A DNA stretch of 64,000 bases from RYN-230 sp963720645 (GTDB lineage Bacteria > Actinomycetota > Actinomycetes > Streptosporangiales > Streptosporangiaceae). The stretch lies in NCBI GenBank assembly GCA_963720645.1, contig CAVRFX010000019.1:434001-498000 (forward strand). Reading direction: 5' to 3'. The notes under the pieces were generated by a model, which did not search any database, had not been told where the DNA came from, and saw nothing but the letters and a program-made list of their open reading frames with translations. Both the position numbers and the translations under genes were made by a program. This document shows, piece by piece, positions 51,398-60,342 of this stretch; within the stretch, counting starts at the first letter, position 1; each line of letters opens with the position of its first letter.

Positions 51398-53281
51398 CTA
51401 TCCCCGGTATTCGGCGGGGGTAGTGACATGGCGGCGGTGGCCCGGGGTGGTCCAGGTCAGCGTGCCTGGCTCGTCTTGGGTGACGGTCCAGCCGGGGACT
51501 TGCTTGGTGCGGTGATCGTGCCTGCAGGCGGGATGCATGTTGCATTCGCACGTCCTGCCGCCCTGGTGGTAGGGGGTCACGTGATCCAGGTCGCAGCGGG
51601 TGGCGGCGCGGCGGCAGCCGGGGCCGGTACAGGTGGGGTTGCGGACCTGGATGAGGTGGCGCAGTGACGGGCTGGGCTGGTAGCCGCGTGCCTGGCGCGG
51701 GTGGGTGCACGTCCCGGTTTCAAGGGTGGTGAAGGCCAGGCCACGTAGCCAGTCTGGGACCGGGCTGGCGGGGCTGGCCCGTTGCCCTGGGCAACCGAGC
51801 CCCGCCACTGCGACCCCGGGGCTGGCCGGCTGCCCGGTGCCCGGGGGGCCGTGGCGGGCGCAGGCGTGGGCGACGGGATGCCCGTCGGAGCTGGTCAGGG
51901 TGACGCACCACTGATTGCCTGGGCTGCGGGCGAGCCGGCCGGCCAGGGTGCGGGAGTCCTCGGCGTCCACCGGGCCGTAGCCGGGTACGTCGCCGGGAGC
52001 CTGGGTCCAGCCGAGCCAGGTGGACAGCGGCATGATCAGGTTGACCGTGCCGCGCAGCCCGGCCGGGGCGGGGCCGCCGGAAGCGCTGGAGCCAGATGCC
52101 GCAGGGTCGTGCGCACCGCCGCCCGGACCGCGAGGAGCGTCCTGCGGGCCGCCGCCCCGGGGAGGTTCGCTGCGTGCGCCGCCGGGTGTGGCGGTAGCGG
52201 GGATGAGGGTGGCGGCGGGTTGGCCGGACAGGAGGTGCAGGTAGGCCCGGGCGCGCAGGATGTCCAGGGTGCCGGGCTGCCCGGCGGCCTTCATCGCCTG
52301 GGCCAGCGCGGTCAGGTGCTTGTCTGCGGCCAGCACATCGGCCGGGGGCAGGTCGCGGCCGGCCAGGGCGGCGGTGCCAGAGGTCTCGGGGAACACCTCC
52401 ACCCGGGCGTCCTGCAGCGCCTTCTCTTTGCGGCGCCGGGCGGCTTTCGGGTCCGCGGACAGGACCGCGCGGCGGACCAGTGCGCGCAGCTGCCCGCTCG
52501 TCAATTTTGGTGCCCGGCCGATGATCAGCTTCTCGACCGCCGCGGTGTGCTCATCATCCAGCCCCGCCATTTCCTCGGCGATCACCTCGGCGCGCCGCTC
52601 GTCAATCAGGCCCGCCGCCAGAGCGGCGCGGGTCAGCGGCAGGCGGTCCAGGCCGAGGGCGAGGTCCAGCAGCCGGGCGGCGCTGCGCCGGGTCACCGTG
52701 AGCGCGACGGCGACCTCGTCATCCACATGGTCAAACGGCCGCCAGTCCCCCGACTTCCGGCCCGACCGCTCGCGGCGGGCGGCCAGACCGGACACCACCG
52801 CCACCCGGACCGATGCCGACCACGCGGCCAGCCGGTTCGCGGCTTGCAGTACGCCGGTCAGCTGATCATCGTCCAGCTTGTCCAGGTCGTCGCGCTGGAC
52901 GAGATCGACCAGCGTAGCCAGGACCGGGTCGGGCGCGAGGGTGTCGGCCCAGCCACCGTCCGCGAATGCGGCACGCTGGGCTGAGCCGTCGTCATAGGCG
53001 TCATCGGGGTACCAGCCGGGCTCTCCCGGGACGGGGTCCGGGTACCCGGCCAGCTCTCCCGGGACAGGCTCAGGAAACCTGCCGGGCTCTCCCGGGACTG
53101 GCTCGGGGTACCAGCCGGGCTCTCCCGGGACAGGTAAGTCGGCCATCTCCCCGTCAGGAACCTGACCGTGGGCAGGCTGGTCCGGGTAGTGCTCGGAGTC
53201 CGCTGACACCCGGATCACCTCCCGCCCGGACCGGGATCTAGCGTGCACGACAACACTATCGAACAATGCCCTATCCCGCAT
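51398..53281 (-). CDS. DUF222/HNH endonuclease-domain protein (13E12 repeat family)
   Basis: 627-residue protein of the large, multi-copy actinobacterial DUF222-HNH family. Residues about 30-85 are a Pro/Gly-rich repeat region (four PVPGEPGWYPE-like 11-mers). The DUF222 helical domain covers about 105-340 (RSAARLLDLALGLDRLP, AGLIDERRAEVIAEEMAGLD). A Gly/Pro linker follows. The C-terminal HNH nuclease is at about 555-610 with CTGPGCRRAATRCDLDHVTPYHQGG and a further Cys/His set. These genes behave like mobile or recombination-prone elements and some are damage-inducible in mycobacteria. No inverted repeats or target duplication were seen here. The ATG at 53281 lies in an AT-rich stretch; later GTG starts are possible. 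Confidence 0.88.
   Translation of the reverse strand: MRDRALFDSVVVHARSRSGREVIRVSADSEHYPDQPAHGQVPDGEMADLPVPGEPGWYPEPVPGEPGRFPEPVPGELAGYPDPVPGEPGWYPDDAYDDGSAQRAAFADGGWADTLAPDPVLATLVDLVQRDDLDKLDDDQLTGVLQAANRLAAWSASVRVAVVSGLAARRERSGRKSGDWRPFDHVDDEVAVALTVTRRSAARLLDLALGLDRLPLTRAALAAGLIDERRAEVIAEEMAGLDDEHTAAVEKLIIGRAPKLTSGQLRALVRRAVLSADPKAARRRKEKALQDARVEVFPETSGTAALAGRDLPPADVLAADKHLTALAQAMKAAGQPGTLDILRARAYLHLLSGQPAATLIPATATPGGARSEPPRGGGPQDAPRGPGGGAHDPAASGSSASGGPAPAGLRGTVNLIMPLSTWLGWTQAPGDVPGYGPVDAEDSRTLAGRLARSPGNQWCVTLTSSDGHPVAHACARHGPPGTGQPASPGVAVAGLGCPGQRASPASPVPDWLRGLAFTTLETGTCTHPRQARGYQPSPSLRHLIQVRNPTCTGPGCRRAATRCDLDHVTPYHQGGRTCECNMHPACRHDHRTKQVPGWTVTQDEPGTLTWTTPGHRRHVTTPAEYRG
53006..53135. repeat. 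33-bp tandem repeat in the DUF222/HNH gene
   Basis: Four copies of a 33-bp unit encode PVPGEPGWYPE-like undecapeptides in the N-terminal region of the DUF222/HNH protein. Each unit contains the core GGCTCTCCCGGGAC. Confidence 0.75.
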
Positions 53282-53375
53282 CTTAATATCGAATCTATTA
53301 TCGATCGCATGGTGACGCTTTCCGCTGGACCGGGCCTGAGGAGGCGATCCGCGGCCGCGGCCAGAGCCCCGTCCC

Positions 53376-55520
53376 TTACTCCGTGCGGATCCGCCAGTCC
53401 ACCGCCACGCACCCGTCCGGGCCGGCCAGCACCGGGTTCAGGTCCAGCTCGGTGATCTGCGGGTGCGCAACCATAAGGTCTCCGATGGCCACGATAATCT
53501 CCGCAACGAAACCCAGGTGTACCGGCGGACTGCCGCGCAGACCGCTGAAGACTGCGGCGCCGCGCAACGACGACAGCATGGCCCGGGCCTGCTGGACATC
53601 CACCGGGGCCACGGCCAGCCGCACATCCCGCTGCGTCTCCACCAGCACCCCGCCCAGCCCGGTCATCACCATCGGTCCGAACTCCGGGTCGCGGACCCCG
53701 CCCACCAGCAGCTCCACGCCCTCGTGCTGGTGCTGGACCAGCACCCGCGCTCCCTTGGCCAGCCCGAGCAGCTCAGCCGCGGCCTCAGCCACCTCCGCGC
53801 CGGACCCCAGTCCGAGCCGTACGCCGCCCGCGTCGGACTTGTGGATCAGATCCGGGTGATCCACCTTCGCCACCACGGGATAGCCAAGGTGGTCGGCGGC
53901 AGCCGCCGCAGATGCGGCGCTGCGGCACCCCACCGTCCCGATGACCGTGATCCCGCTGGCCACCAGCAGGTCGCGCGCGGCTTCGGCCGGCAGGAAACCG
54001 CTTGGTCCGGCGGCCGGGAACGGTGCAGGCTGGCGAGCCATCGCGGGGCGGGGCGTCTGACGGTCTTGCACCCCCCGCTCTGGTGCATGCAAGTCATCCG
54101 GCGCTTCGGCCTTACCACCGGGCGGCTGGGTTTCACCGGCCCGCAATCCGGCGCCGCAGCGCACCGCCACCCCCGCGACCTGCGCCGTCCGCTCCGGCCA
54201 CGGGAAGCACGGGACTCCCGCCTCGTGCAGCACCCGCGCGTGCTCATCGGCCGCCCGGGGCGCGACCCAGCACACGTAGACCGGCACCGGTACCGAGTCC
54301 GCCCGCAGCCGCGCCACCGCGTCCCGGACGGCCACGGCGACCTCGGCCGAGGCGGACCGCTGCAGCAGCACCGGCACCACCACGTCGACCTCACCCGACC
54401 GGGCCAGCAGCTCGATTGCGCCCGGGTACACGGTGGTGAACAGCTTCCAGGCCGGGGTCATGTCAACCGGGTTCCGCGCGCTGGCGTAGGCGGGCATGAT
54501 GGCCCGCAGCTCCTTCTGCAGCGGCTCGCTCAGCTCCGGGACCACGAGACCCTCGTCGGCCAGCAGGTCGGTCAGTTCCACCCCGGTGCCGCCGGAGTTG
54601 GTGACCACCGCCACCCGGGGGCCGCGGGGCACCGGCTGGCTGGACAGGGCGCGGGCCGCGTCGAGGACCTGGAGGCCGGTGCGCACCCGGACCACGCCGG
54701 CCTGGCGCAGCGCGGCGTCGCGGACCGCGTCGTCGGTGGCCAGCGCGGCGGTGTGTGACATCGCGGCCCGCTGCCCGGCGCTGGTCCGCCCGCCCACGAC
54801 CGCGATGACCGGCTTGCGCGGCGTGGTCAGGCACGCTTCCGTGAAGAACCCGCGCGCGCCGGTGATCGACTCCAGCAGCAGGCAGATGACCGAGGTGTCC
54901 GGGTCCTGCCGCAGGTAGGCCAGCAGTTCCGCGTCGGTAATGTCGGCCTTGTTGCCGGCCGCGAACACCTTGGCCACCCGCAGGCCCTCGTCCTGCCCGA
55001 GCGCGTGCACGGCCATCCCGTAGGACCCGGACTGGGTGACGATGGTGACGCCCCCGCCGCCGCGCGGCGCGCCGGCCGCGATCGAGGCGTTCAGCGGCAG
55101 ATCAGCGTTCTGCACCCCGAAGCAGTTGGGACCGACCAGCCGCACCCCGCCCGCCCGCGCCGCGGCCACCGCCTCGTCCTGCAGTTGTGCGCCCTCGGCA
55201 CCGGTCTCCGCGAAACCCGCGCTGAGCACCACGACCGCGGCGACACCCTTGGCCGCGGCGGCCCGGACGATGCCCGGGACGGTGGCGGCGGGCGTGGCCA
55301 CCACGGCCAGGTCCACCTCGCCGGGGACGTCCCGCAGGCCGGGGTAGGCCACCTGGCCGCCGACGTGGCCTGCGGACCCCACCGGCACCACCTCGCCGGG
55401 GAAGCCCGCCAGGTTGTCCCAGAGCAGCCGTCCGACCGAGCCTGCCCGGTCGGACGCCCCGACCAGGGCGACCCGGCGCGGCGTGAACACGGCGGCGAGG
55501 CCGTCGCGGCCGTTCAGCAT
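53376..55520 (-). CDS. ADP-forming acyl-CoA synthetase (acetate/sulfoacetate-CoA ligase-like), fused subunits
   Basis: 714-residue nucleoside-diphosphate-forming CoA ligase. The N-terminal CoA-binding domain (RRVALVGASDRAGSVGRLLWDNL) and two ligase-CoA domains carry the phosphohistidine region AAMSHTAALATDDAV at about residue 260. A low-complexity linker at about 470-510 joins the C-terminal ATP-grasp half (about 515-714), with PVVAKVDHPDLIHKSDAGGVRLGL and DLNPVLAGPDG. It interconverts an acyl-CoA plus ADP and phosphate with free acid, CoA and ATP, so it can harvest energy from an acyl-CoA. It is the last gene of an overlapping operon with two CoA-transferase subunits and a flavoprotein. The ATG at 55520 overlaps the upstream stop by 7 bp. 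Confidence 0.87.
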   Translation of the reverse strand: MLNGRDGLAAVFTPRRVALVGASDRAGSVGRLLWDNLAGFPGEVVPVGSAGHVGGQVAYPGLRDVPGEVDLAVVATPAATVPGIVRAAAAKGVAAVVVLSAGFAETGAEGAQLQDEAVAAARAGGVRLVGPNCFGVQNADLPLNASIAAGAPRGGGGVTIVTQSGSYGMAVHALGQDEGLRVAKVFAAGNKADITDAELLAYLRQDPDTSVICLLLESITGARGFFTEACLTTPRKPVIAVVGGRTSAGQRAAMSHTAALATDDAVRDAALRQAGVVRVRTGLQVLDAARALSSQPVPRGPRVAVVTNSGGTGVELTDLLADEGLVVPELSEPLQKELRAIMPAYASARNPVDMTPAWKLFTTVYPGAIELLARSGEVDVVVPVLLQRSASAEVAVAVRDAVARLRADSVPVPVYVCWVAPRAADEHARVLHEAGVPCFPWPERTAQVAGVAVRCGAGLRAGETQPPGGKAEAPDDLHAPERGVQDRQTPRPAMARQPAPFPAAGPSGFLPAEAARDLLVASGITVIGTVGCRSAASAAAAADHLGYPVVAKVDHPDLIHKSDAGGVRLGLGSGAEVAEAAAELLGLAKGARVLVQHQHEGVELLVGGVRDPEFGPMVMTGLGGVLVETQRDVRLAVAPVDVQQARAMLSSLRGAAVFSGLRGSPPVHLGFVAEIIVAIGDLMVAHPQITELDLNPVLAGPDGCVAVDWRIRTE

Positions 55521-56353
55521 GCGCACCCCGGGCCGTGATCCGGCTCGAACACCCGGGCCAGCTCCTTGGGCGAGAACTCCGACCTGCGGACCCCGAGCGG
55601 GTCCACCGAGCGGACCGCGGCCAGCTCGGACGCCGACGGCGGTGCGACCGGGCGCAGGTCGCCGGCGACCTGCAGGTCGAACCCGGTGGCCGCGCGGACC
55701 TCGGCCACGCTGACGTCCGGGAAGACCTGCACCAGCCGCGCCTGCCCGTCCGGATAGTCGAACACGCCCAGCTCGGTGACCAGCCACTGCGGGCCACCGC
55801 CGGTGAAGCCCAGCTCGGCCCGGGTGCCGAGCCGGGTGCGGTGCCCCATGTCGGTGACGAAGTCGCAGTCCCGGACCAGGGTCCGGCCGGAGCGGTGCCG
55901 CGTGGTCCAGACCGTGAGGTGGCCGATGGTGGCGGACAGGTTGCAGCCGCCGCCCCCGCCGCCGAGCTTCACCTTCGGCTGCGCGCCCTGGAGGGCCCCG
56001 GTCCCGATCGCGGTGACGTTCGTGTTGCCGTACCCGTCGATCTGCCCGCCGGACAGGAACATCCGGTCCACGTCACCGCGGACCGCGGCGTCGAAGAACT
56101 CCTCGAACCGCATGCTGTACGCGGCGCCCCGGCTCAGGCTGGCGTCGTTGCTGGTCGGCGGGATGAACGGCGGGTCGGGGTTGATCGCGTACATGGCCCC
56201 CTCGACCAGCAGCATGTCGCGGGCATGGGTGCGCCGGGCCACGTGCATCGCCACCTGCGCGCACGGGCTGCCGAACCCGTGGAACACGGTTTCCCGCGGC
56301 CGGATGGTCCGGGCCAGGGCCACCACGAACCACTCATCGATCGTCCAGCTCAT
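55514..56353 (-). CDS. CoA-transferase, subunit B
   Basis: 279-residue subunit of a class I (glutaconate-CoA-transferase-like) heteromeric enzyme. The VALARTIRPRETVFHGFGSPCAQVAMHVAR opening and the central GGQIDGYGNTNVTAIG, KLGGGGGGCNLSATIG and GGPQWLVTELGVFDYPDG segments follow the GctB/IpdB-type plan. It could transfer CoA between carboxylates, or, like IpdAB, act as an acyl-CoA hydrolase or ring-opening enzyme. It overlaps the neighbouring alpha subunit by 4 bp and the acyl-CoA ligase by 7 bp, so the complex is made stoichiometrically with the rest of the operon. Confidence 0.87.
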   Translation of the reverse strand: MSWTIDEWFVVALARTIRPRETVFHGFGSPCAQVAMHVARRTHARDMLLVEGAMYAINPDPPFIPPTSNDASLSRGAAYSMRFEEFFDAAVRGDVDRMFLSGGQIDGYGNTNVTAIGTGALQGAQPKVKLGGGGGGCNLSATIGHLTVWTTRHRSGRTLVRDCDFVTDMGHRTRLGTRAELGFTGGGPQWLVTELGVFDYPDGQARLVQVFPDVSVAEVRAATGFDLQVAGDLRPVAPPSASELAAVRSVDPLGVRRSEFSPKELARVFEPDHGPGCAC

Positions 56354-57282
56354 GAGGTGCCTCCCGCGGCCGGGAAAAGCTCCTGCCACGCCTCGGTGGA
56401 CTTCGACCAGCCGGCCAGCTGGGTAAGCCGGTCGGCGCCGATCGCGCCGCGGTAGCTCTCCTCGCTGTCCTGGACGTAGGTGGCCAGGTACTTCTCCAGA
56501 TCCCCGGGCCCCGACTGGGCCGCCTCGACGTACTCGCGCAGGTGGCGGCGGTCGTAGGCGTACCGCGGGTAGCAGGACGCCGGATGCGCCCCGAACGGGA
56601 CGTGCGCCACGGCCGCCACCAGGTGGCCGGGGATCGTGACGCCGGCCGCGGTCACCTGCTCGGTGGAGACCAGCTCGTCCACGGTCGCGACGACCATCCG
56701 CGACGCGGACGCGAACCGCTCGTCCAGTACGTACGGCTGCTCCAGGTGCAGGTTCCCGTAGCGGTCACCGGACGGGGCGTGCAGCAGGGTCACGTCGGGA
56801 CGCAGCGGTGGCACCGCGACGAGGGTCTCCCCGGTGAACGGGCAGGTGATCTCGGCGTACTCGGGGTGCAACCGGACGATGTCGGAGCCGCGGACCCCCC
56901 GGACAGGCAGGAACGGCACCCCCATCTCGGCCGCCCTCAGCTGGGCCAGGATCGTCGCGCAGCAGCTTTCCGCGACCTCGATCGTCCCTTCCTCGGCGGC
57001 GCGGCGGTAGGCAGGAGCGAGCCCGAGGTCCTGCTCGAAGCCCACGTAGCTTTCCTCGCACCGGCGGACCGCCCCGGCGCCCACCAGCATGTCCACGTCG
57101 ATGCTGTGCGCCGAGCCGACCAGGTGCAGGCCGGTCCGGTGCTGCCGGACCAGCTCCCGGACCAGGGCCATGGGGAGCCGGGCGGACAGCCCGCCGCCGA
57201 GCGCGACCAGGGCGCCGTCGCTGACCAGGGCGGCCGCGTCGGCCAGGCTGGCCCGCTTGTCGCCCGGCGGGTGCAGGCTCAT
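56350..57282 (-). CDS. CoA-transferase, subunit A
   Basis: 310-residue partner of the preceding subunit. The N-terminal SLADAAALVSDGALVALGGGLSARLPMALVREL segment is the usual CoA-transferase alpha opening, and CEESYVGFEQDLGLAPAYRRAAEEG follows at about 75-100. The PFTGETLVAVPPLRPDVTLLHAPSGDRYGN stretch in outline (about 155-185) places CoA and substrate. The later half is longer than in short acetate-type transferases, as in GctA-like proteins. It overlaps the flavoprotein gene upstream by 4 bp and the beta gene by 4 bp. Confidence 0.87.
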   Translation of the reverse strand: MSLHPPGDKRASLADAAALVSDGALVALGGGLSARLPMALVRELVRQHRTGLHLVGSAHSIDVDMLVGAGAVRRCEESYVGFEQDLGLAPAYRRAAEEGTIEVAESCCATILAQLRAAEMGVPFLPVRGVRGSDIVRLHPEYAEITCPFTGETLVAVPPLRPDVTLLHAPSGDRYGNLHLEQPYVLDERFASASRMVVATVDELVSTEQVTAAGVTIPGHLVAAVAHVPFGAHPASCYPRYAYDRRHLREYVEAAQSGPGDLEKYLATYVQDSEESYRGAIGADRLTQLAGWSKSTEAWQELFPAAGGTS

Positions 57283-58655
57283 GGGGATCCTCCGGCGGTG
57301 AGGGCGGCCAGCCCGCGGGCGGCCTTGATCGCGGCGGTCAGCACCGGGTCGTAGACCGGCGCGAACGGCGGGGCGTAGCTGAGATCGAGTGCGGCCAGGT
57401 CGTCCACGCTGAACCCCGCGTGCAGCGCGGTGGCCAGCACGTCCACGCGCTTGGCGGCGCCCTCGCGGCCCGCGAGCTGCCCGCCGAGCAGACGCCCGTC
57501 CCGGGTGTGCACCAGCCGGACATGCAGCGGGGAGGCGCCCGGGTAGTACTTGGCGCGGGACCGGGAGACCTCGTCGGTGGCCACGGCGTCCAGCCCGGCC
57601 GCCTGCGCCTCGGCCAGTCCCAGCCCGGTCCGGGCCACCTCCAGGCCGAAGATCTTCACTACCGCGGTGCCGACGACTCCCCGGAACGAGGCGGTCCCGC
57701 CGGCCGCCACGGTTCCGGCCACCCGGCCGGTCTTGTTGGCGGCGGGCCCGAGTGGCACCCAGGCCGGGCGGCCCAGGACCAGGTGCGGCAGCGCGACCGC
57801 GTCGCCGGCCGCGAACACGCCGGGCAGCGACGTGCGCATCCCGGCGTCCACCACCACCGCACCGTCCGGCAGGTGCCGGGCACCCGCCTGGATCAGCAGG
57901 TCAGTGGCCGGGCGGACGCCTACCGCGATGACCACCAGGTCGGTGGGGATTTCCTCGCCGTCCACCACGGCGGCCAGGCAGCCGTCCGGGGTGCTGCCCC
58001 GGTCGACGGCCTCCAGCCGCGCGCCGAGGCGCAGCCTCGTGTGCTGTTCGAGTTCGGCCTGGGCCAGCGCGGCGATGGGCGGGTCCACCGTGCCCAGCAC
58101 CCCGGGCAGCGCCTCCACCACGTCCACGTCCACGCCTGCGCTGACCAGCGCCTCCGCGGTCTCCAGGCCGATATACCCGGCGCCCACCACGACCGCCCGG
58201 CGGACCGCACCGCTGGCCAGCAGCCGCCGCAGCCCGATGGCCTCGTCCAGGGACCGGATCGTGAACACACGGCTCTCGTCGAGGCCGGGTACCGGCGGCC
58301 GGACCGGGTCGGCGCCGCTGGTGACGACCAGCGTGTCCCAGGCGAGGGGTCCGCCGGATCCAGCCAGGCGCACGGTCCGGGCGGCGGTGTCGATTCCGGT
58401 GACCCGGGTGTGCAGCCGCAGGTCGATGCCGCGCTTCTCGCGGAAGACAGAGGGGGGATAGGCGAGCAGGTTCTCCGCCTCCGGCACGGTGCCGCCCAGG
58501 TAGTACGGGATCCCGCACATGCCGTAGGCGGCGAAGCCGCCGGCCTCGCAGACCACCACGTCCAGTCCGGGGTCGGCGCGGCGGGCCGCCGAGGCGGCCG
58601 ACATCCCGGCGGCTCCGCCGCCGATCACCACGAGCCGTGCCACCCGTGCTCCCAT
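57279..58655 (-). CDS. FAD/NAD(P)-dependent disulfide reductase, coenzyme A-disulfide-reductase type
   Basis: 458-residue flavoprotein. FAD motif VVIGGGAAGMSAASAARRA (residues 9-27) is followed by a single redox cysteine, Cys47, in AYGMCGIPYYLGG, the signature position of CoA-disulfide reductases and NADH peroxidase/oxidase relatives. The NAD(P)-binding AVVVGAGYIGLETAEAL lies at about 165-181, the second FAD segment GVFAAGDAVALPH at about 275, and a CoADR-type C-terminus reads YAPPFAPVYDPVLTAA. It normally reduces CoA or mixed disulfides. In a CoM setting it could reduce CoM disulfides or help cleave a CoM thioether; this is inference. The ATG at 58655 is favoured because the Rossmann domain starts there. 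It heads the CoA-transferase/ligase operon. Confidence 0.87.
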   Translation of the reverse strand: MGARVARLVVIGGGAAGMSAASAARRADPGLDVVVCEAGGFAAYGMCGIPYYLGGTVPEAENLLAYPPSVFREKRGIDLRLHTRVTGIDTAARTVRLAGSGGPLAWDTLVVTSGADPVRPPVPGLDESRVFTIRSLDEAIGLRRLLASGAVRRAVVVGAGYIGLETAEALVSAGVDVDVVEALPGVLGTVDPPIAALAQAELEQHTRLRLGARLEAVDRGSTPDGCLAAVVDGEEIPTDLVVIAVGVRPATDLLIQAGARHLPDGAVVVDAGMRTSLPGVFAAGDAVALPHLVLGRPAWVPLGPAANKTGRVAGTVAAGGTASFRGVVGTAVVKIFGLEVARTGLGLAEAQAAGLDAVATDEVSRSRAKYYPGASPLHVRLVHTRDGRLLGGQLAGREGAAKRVDVLATALHAGFSVDDLAALDLSYAPPFAPVYDPVLTAAIKAARGLAALTAGGSP

Positions 58656-58658
58656 CAC

Positions 58659-58680
58659 CTCGGTACCCGGTATCACCGAG
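58659..58680. promoter_or_regulatory. Inverted repeat at the divergent flavoprotein/aldehyde-dehydrogenase promoter
   Basis: CTCGGT (58659-58664) and ACCGAG (58675-58680) form a 6-bp dyad directly upstream of the flavoprotein start. The 136-bp divergent region must hold both promoters. A repressor here would mainly affect the minus-strand operon. Confidence 0.35.
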
Positions 58681-58791
58681 CATGCGGGCCGGGCCGCCAC
58701 CGCAGTCAGGTCTTGCCGGGACAAAGAAGCCGGGCAGGCTCGCCCCGCCAGAACAGTGGAATCGGCGCCGCCGGCCGTCACGCTGGTCTGC

Positions 58792-60327
58792 ATGACGGAG
58801 CGCAGCAGCAGCAACGACGGCCCCCCGGCGGCCAGCGCGGCGGGAGTCAGCACGGCGGCCAGCACCGTGGCCAGCACGGCGGCCAGCACGGCGGCCAGCA
58901 CGGCGGCCAGCACGGTGGCCAGCACCGCGGCCAGCACCGCGGCCAGTGAGGTCGCCGCAGTCGTCGCCCGGGCCCGCGCGGCGGCCCGCGCGATCGAGTC
59001 CTACACCCAGGAGCAGGTGGACGAGCTGGTCACCGCCGTGGCCTGGGCGGTGGTGCGCAAGGACCACGCCGAGGCGCTGGCCCGGGCGGCGGTGGACGAG
59101 GGCGGGTTCGGCAACTACGCCGACAAGGTCGCGAAGATCAACAAGCGGGTGACCGGCGTGCTGGCCGACATGACCGGGCTGCGCACCGTCGGGGTGGTGG
59201 AGGAGCTGCCTTCCGCCGGGCTGGTGAAGATCGCCAAGCCGGTCGGGGTGGTCGCCGCGCTGATCCCGACCACCGGCCCGGACGCGACACCGCCGGTCAA
59301 GGCCCTGTTCGCGCTCAAGGGCCGGAATGCGATCATCTGCGCGCCGCACCCGCGGACCACGGGCGCCACCGAGGCGGTGGTGGGGTTCATGCGGGACGCG
59401 TGCGAGCAGGTGGGCGCGCCCGCGGACCTGGTCCAGTCGCTGCCCGCGCCGTCGCTGGCGAAGACCCAGGAGCTGATGCGCCAGGCCGACCTGATCGTCG
59501 CGACCGGCGGCGCGGGCATGGTGCGCGCCGCGTACAGCTCCGGCACGCCCGCCTACGGGGTGGGGGTGGGCAACGCCGTGCACGTGGTGGACGAGACCGC
59601 CGACCTGGCCGACGCCGCGGCCGCCGTCCTTACCGCGAAGACCTTCGACTACGCCACCAGCTGCCTGGCCGACAACGCGCTGGTCGTGCACGCGGACGTG
59701 TACGACGAGCTGCTCTGGCGGCTGACCGAGGCGGGCGCGCACCTCTGCGACGCGCCGCAGAAGGATGCGCTGCGCCAGGTGATGTGGCCGGATGGCGGCC
59801 CGATCCCCGCGGTCGCCGTGGTGGCGAAGTCTGCGGCGCACATCGCGGGGCTGGCCGGCTTCGAGGTCGATTCGGCCTGCCCGATGATCCTGGTCGAGGA
59901 GACGGGGGCCGGCCCGGACCACCCGTTCTCCGGCGAGAAGCTGTCCGTGGTCCTGGCCGTCTACCGGTACGAGGGCGGCATCTCCGCGGCTGCGGACCTG
60001 GTCAACGCGATCACCGCCCACCAGGGGCTCGGTCATACCTGCGGCATCCACACCAGCTTGGACGCGCACGTGGACCAGCTGGCCATGACCACCCGGACCG
60101 CCCGGGTGCTGGTGAACCAGAACCTCAACGAGGGAGCGGGCAGCCCCCGCAACGGCCTGCCGTTCACGCTCAGCCTGAGCTGCGGGACCTGGGGCGGCAA
60201 CATCACGACCGAGAACATGAACGCCCGGCACTTCGTCAACCTCACCTGGGTGTCCCGGCCCATCGAGCCGAAGACGATCAGCGAGGAAGCGCTGTTCGGC
60301 GAGCACTGGCGCGTCTACGGGCGTTAA
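58792..60327 (+). CDS. CoA-acylating aldehyde dehydrogenase (acetaldehyde/sulfoacetaldehyde dehydrogenase-like)
   Basis: 511-residue aldehyde dehydrogenase of the acylating branch, which oxidises an aldehyde with NAD(P) and CoA to acyl-CoA. The catalytic cysteine is at about 291 in KTFDYATSCLADNALVV. The coenzyme region reads KPVGVVAALIPTTGPDATPPVKALFALKGRN, and VATGGAGMVRAAYSSGTPAYGVGVGN is typical of the PduP/EutE/SauS group rather than ordinary ALDHs. The last motif GTWGGNITTENMNARHFVNLTWVSRP matches that group too. The first ~50 residues are an (AAST)n low-complexity tail from a 12-bp repeat. Divergent from the CoA-transferase/ligase operon, it could feed acyl-CoA to that operon. The substrate could be a plain, sulfonated or CoM-linked aldehyde. 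Confidence 0.87.
   Translation: MTERSSSNDGPPAASAAGVSTAASTVASTAASTAASTAASTVASTAASTAASEVAAVVARARAAARAIESYTQEQVDELVTAVAWAVVRKDHAEALARAAVDEGGFGNYADKVAKINKRVTGVLADMTGLRTVGVVEELPSAGLVKIAKPVGVVAALIPTTGPDATPPVKALFALKGRNAIICAPHPRTTGATEAVVGFMRDACEQVGAPADLVQSLPAPSLAKTQELMRQADLIVATGGAGMVRAAYSSGTPAYGVGVGNAVHVVDETADLADAAAAVLTAKTFDYATSCLADNALVVHADVYDELLWRLTEAGAHLCDAPQKDALRQVMWPDGGPIPAVAVVAKSAAHIAGLAGFEVDSACPMILVEETGAGPDHPFSGEKLSVVLAVYRYEGGISAAADLVNAITAHQGLGHTCGIHTSLDAHVDQLAMTTRTARVLVNQNLNEGAGSPRNGLPFTLSLSCGTWGGNITTENMNARHFVNLTWVSRPIEPKTISEEALFGEHWRVYGR
58851..58946 (+). repeat. 12-bp tandem repeat, eight copies, in the aldehyde dehydrogenase N-terminus
   Basis: Eight consecutive copies of CACGGCGGCCAG or one-base variants encode the tetrapeptide pattern AAST/VAST. 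Frame is preserved by any copy-number change because the unit is a multiple of three. Confidence 0.9.
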
Positions 60328-60342
60328 CCCCGCTCAGCCGGT

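Noticed and set aside
53240..53300. SOS/LexA box before the DUF222/HNH gene
   Set aside because: Only a half-site (ATCGAACA) is seen; the second GTTCG half at correct spacing is missing.
57279..58655. 2-ketopropyl-CoM oxidoreductase/carboxylase
   Set aside because: That enzyme has a paired CxxxxC redox motif near its N-terminus. This flavoprotein has a single cysteine in a CoADR-type position, so it is called CoA-disulfide-reductase type.
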